Assembly: GCA_900551975.1 (NCBI GenBank)
Contig: URYA01000061.1
Coordinates: 1-8,580, forward strand
DNA: 8,580 nt
Reading direction: 5' to 3'
Origin: an uncultured Collinsella sp.
GTDB lineage: Bacteria; Actinomycetota; Coriobacteriia; Coriobacteriales; Coriobacteriaceae
The notes under the pieces were generated by a model. That model did not search any database. It saw nothing but the letters and a program-made list of their open reading frames with translations, and was not told the origin of the DNA. The position numbers and the translations under genes were made by a program. Shown here one piece after another: positions 7,601 through 8,580 of this stretch. Each line of letters opens with the position of its first letter. The stretch's first letter is position 1.

Positions 7601-8579
7601 AGCCGTCGAACGCCACCGTCTTGCAAGCGGCGGAGCGATCCCAGTCGACCTCCTGCGTCGTCCAATGCACGCCGTCGAGGCTCGTCTCGATGCGCATCTT
7701 GGTCACAGTGCCGTTACCGGCATCATCGCGCGGATAGTACTCGAGCTTGTCGAGCTTGTAAGCGCGACCGTAGTCAACGGTAAGCGCCTTGCCCAGATCG
7801 TTGCCACCGGAGTGGAAACCGCCGTCGCCCGACTGGAACTCATGGTCGAAGGCGAGTTCGGCCTTATGGCTACCGTAGAGCGAGCCCTCCCAAGTGATTT
7901 CCTCGGCCTCAGGCACGTTCCGCCACGGGTCGAGCGCAGAGTTCGCCTCAAGCACGTCGCTCCATGCGGAGTAGCCATCGGCGTTGCGCGAACGAATCTG
8001 GTAGGTATGCTTGCTGTTGTAGGCAAGATCGGTATGCGTGAATTCTGCCGCATCGCCCACGGCGAACACAGTGCCGTCGACCTTAAGGTCGTAGGAGGTA
8101 GCACCATCGACCTTCCCCCAAGTGAGCTTAATGCTCGTAGGGGTCGTGGCGTCCTCGGGGGCAGCAAAGTTCGCGGGTGCGGAGAGGTTCTCGTTGAAGC
8201 GGTCGGCCGCGAGCGTGGCATCGGCGTTCACGAAATCGCCCAGTTCGAGCGTCTGCGCTGCCGTGGCGACATCGGTCTTCGCGAACTTGACGTAGACCTT
8301 GGGATTCGTGGTGATCTTGGTGTTGTTGAAGCTCTCGCCCTGCTCGGCCTCGGTGCTGCCTGCGTCGCTACCGTAGTGGTTGAGGTTGGGGGTCTCGTTG
8401 TAGAAGTAGACCGCCTGGCCGGCCTCGGGGGTCGCGGCGTCAAAGGCCTCCTGCACATTTTGAAAATCAAATTGATGCGAAGCGATGGCTTTTACGTCAA
8501 TTCGACCGGTGGATACCGCCCGGATAGCTGTGGGAAAATTGTTGTGATAGCGGTAAATGGTCCGAATTTCACCCTCCTT
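4671..8579 (-). CDS. C-terminal part of a giant multimodular, cell-wall-anchored glycan-acting surface protein (N-terminus lost at window edge)
   Basis: About 1,260 residues of the protein are visible, numbered here from the GTG codon at 8456. Domains in order: a beta-rich tail of an upstream domain (10-80); FN3 (about 92-172); F5/8C-type module (178-313); dockerin-like segment (326-388) with one good EF-hand loop, DLNGNGVYDVYD (365-376); cohesin-like domain (395-530); a second jelly-roll module (535-705); Ig-like domain (708-797); FIVAR 1 (799-868); F5/8C (871-1033); FIVAR 2 (1040-1110); FIVAR 3 (1118-1185); Gly/Asn/Gln linker; IPNTG (1226-1230); membrane helix; and a basic tail. No catalytic domain remains. 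The first 70 residues recall the region after the GH31 barrel, so a GH31-type glycosidase is a guess only. Residues before about 8 are dehydrogenase-like and probably foreign. The protein likely acts on host or dietary glycans at the cell surface. Confidence 0.88.
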   Translation of the reverse strand, partial: KEGEIRTIYRYHNNFPTAIRAVSTGRIDVKAIASHQFDFQNVQEAFDAATPEAGQAVYFYNETPNLNHYGSDAGSTEAEQGESFNNTKITTNPKVYVKFAKTDVATAAQTLELGDFVNADATLAADRFNENLSAPANFAAPEDATTPTSIKLTWGKVDGATSYDLKVDGTVFAVGDAAEFTHTDLAYNSKHTYQIRSRNADGYSAWSDVLEANSALDPWRNVPEAEEITWEGSLYGSHKAELAFDHEFQSGDGGFHSGGNDLGKALTVDYGRAYKLDKLEYYPRDDAGNGTVTKMRIETSLDGVHWTTQEVDWDRSAACKTVAFDGSVAARYVRMTPLASVGNFFSASEIAIYKTDGTDGFAVGSNLNKATVSDGDYSNMKNYLGLENREPDTSTFDSQIRAHFADLNGNGVYDVYDYSFTMAALDGGTKQKGKAAGTLAVIPSKMEVEAGDEITVDVYATDAENINALGALVNFNSDQFEYVSESIAQDASTAGMENLSREKVQFTDGHQTINLAFANRGDAKLFNSTGVVASFKLKAKTAGKVELPSTSWLVGPACDALEFVSDGTVTMPSVPQPTKSEYGRDAFDITMTNDELPTDDGTNVEKLIQQKSYDGLFDNNEGGNDFEFLWNYGPNWIDGKMPTYVKLPATMTFAFKTPSKLDSVEVVNRNGGNGTVQKIKSVVTFEDGSTQEFSGGSFDSYQARYAFGLSAENKGKKATKVEITPLEASGDQMLTLREINFNYTQGVEAIEGVELGKNQTEFFEGDVTLVDAKATPENAGYPYVTVESSDSSVVSVSAVQAGDSVSYYLRANKAGKATITVASVLDPSKTASYEVEVKAGVDTSALMAALSKAAGYSESVYTKDSYAALTAAVEAAQKLLDGGQGSYSKKDVADATAKIEQAIDGLKMRPVDEKSLINTPENRENVKVTGFSSEADYEGSNAVNALDGDEQTLWHSDYANKTGMPQHLTVDLGRDYDLTDVTFLPRQDGGTNGDIFEAEVLVSDTADGYEMGTATSMGTFTFDNDGRVLTDRGDWKQMSFGAARGRYVTVKVLHAGGGSVDAYCSMAELKFYGTAVPNPVAKGDLTAAIEKVDAEVAAGDLKASDYTEASWTAFQNALASARAILSDENATQDEVDQALKALESARDALEKTPVTPVENPTKKQLKALVKQAKETDTKGKTAESVKALTDAITYAEDVLGDENASDAQLQAAYDQLKLAIEGLKDADSGNQGGSGNQGSGNGSNGGGQAGKPAGDKAQSGKKNGSAIPNTGDQTAATVATIGGLGAIIAAIGAFFHRRNKAE
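4767..4781 (-). other. Cell-wall sorting motif IPNTG
   Basis: The codons read I-P-N-T-G, an LPXTG variant. It is followed by a hydrophobic helix (TVATIGGLGAIIAAIGAFF) and the basic end HRRNKAE, and preceded by a Gly/Asn/Gln/Lys-rich wall-spanning linker (4788-4898). This is the complete tripartite sortase substrate signal. Confidence 0.93.
4902..6062 (-). repeat. Three FIVAR repeats, the first separated from the other two by an F5/8C module
   Basis: Helical repeats of about 70 residues at 5853-6062, 5127-5339 and 4902-5105. They share the pattern of a YTxxSWxAxxxALxxA helix, a D/G-rich turn with A/D-E/Q-V-DxA, and a closing L-x-x-AxxxL helix. Examples are YTKDSYAALTAAVEAAQKLL, YTEASWTAFQNALASARAIL and TAESVKALTDAITYAEDVL. 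FIVAR repeats are common spacers or ligand-binding stalks in Gram-positive surface proteins. Their divergence argues against very recent duplication. Confidence 0.8.
6867..7481 (-). other. Dockerin-like plus cohesin-like module pair inside the surface protein
   Basis: The dockerin-like segment (7293-7481) has one canonical calcium loop, with D365, N367, N369 and D376 as ligands, and a weak first loop around VSDGDYSNMKNYLG. Right after it comes a beta-sandwich with cohesin character (6867-7274): GTLAVIPSKMEVEAGDEITV, ALGALVNFNSDQFEYV, and the closing FNSTGVVASFKLKAK. The pair may bind internally or to other proteins. The assignment is from pattern only. Confidence 0.6.
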
Positions 8580-8580
8580 A
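8433..8580 (-). other. Fragment of the C-terminus of a zinc-dependent polyol/alcohol dehydrogenase, joined in frame to the surface protein
   Basis: On the minus strand the window edge reads KEGEIRTIYRYHNNFPTAIRAV, followed by STGRIDVKAIASHQFDFQNV and then QEAFDAA. This is the end region of sorbitol/iditol-dehydrogenase-type medium-chain dehydrogenases: FRY.N.YPTAI, (S/A)G(K/R)ID, (H)xFxxxxxQEAFD. The base composition is clearly more AT-rich than the gene it joins (for example TCAATTTGATTTTCAAAAT). The frame continues without a stop into the surface protein across VQEAFDAA (8433-8456). No start codon for either protein is visible. Confidence 0.72.

Overview
The window is GC-rich DNA, dense in genes, and looks like a chromosomal piece from a Coriobacteriia member, most likely Collinsella or a close relative. 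The reasons are the GC-rich codon use, the style of the purF and purE products, a class B sortase, and a large IPNTG-anchored surface protein with FIVAR repeats. The genus is inferred from general resemblance and was not tested by a search.

Layout from left to right. On the minus strand, 2-823 carries the 5' part of purF (amidophosphoribosyltransferase). About 225 residues are convincing PurF; the sequence left of about position 148 is no longer PurF. A 285-base intergenic region holds the purF promoter and two small palindromes. It separates purF from a divergent plus-strand gene (1109-2338) for a polytopic membrane protein of the CmpB family (putative type IV ABC-transporter permease). A strong bidirectional terminator (2360-2398) lies between that gene and a convergent minus-strand cluster read in the order purE, class B sortase, MoaE-like protein (4381 down to 2429), which is spaced like an operon. 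Upstream of purE, 4382-4670 contains a -10 box overlapped by a perfect palindrome, a long 31-bp-arm hairpin and the terminator of the next gene. The rest of the window (4671 to the right edge, minus strand) is the C-terminal part of a huge secreted, wall-anchored protein: FN3, discoidin-type carbohydrate-binding modules, a dockerin-like and a cohesin-like module, an Ig-like domain, three FIVAR repeats, and an IPNTG sorting signal.

How the genes relate: purF and purE act early in de novo purine synthesis but sit in separate, non-adjacent units here. The sortase is a transpeptidase that could anchor surface proteins such as the neighbouring IPNTG protein, although the two genes are separated by a terminator and the class B enzyme may have another substrate. 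The MoaE-like gene has no MoaD or other molybdopterin partner in the window.

The most important caveat is that both ends look chimeric. The left 147 bases interrupt PurF in a conserved region. The right 125-150 bases encode the C-terminal end of a zinc-dependent polyol/alcohol dehydrogenase joined in frame to the surface protein. This could be an assembly join at short shared words or real rearrangement, and read mapping would decide. I found no RNA gene, CRISPR array or insertion sequence that I can support, and no convincing new multi-gene system.
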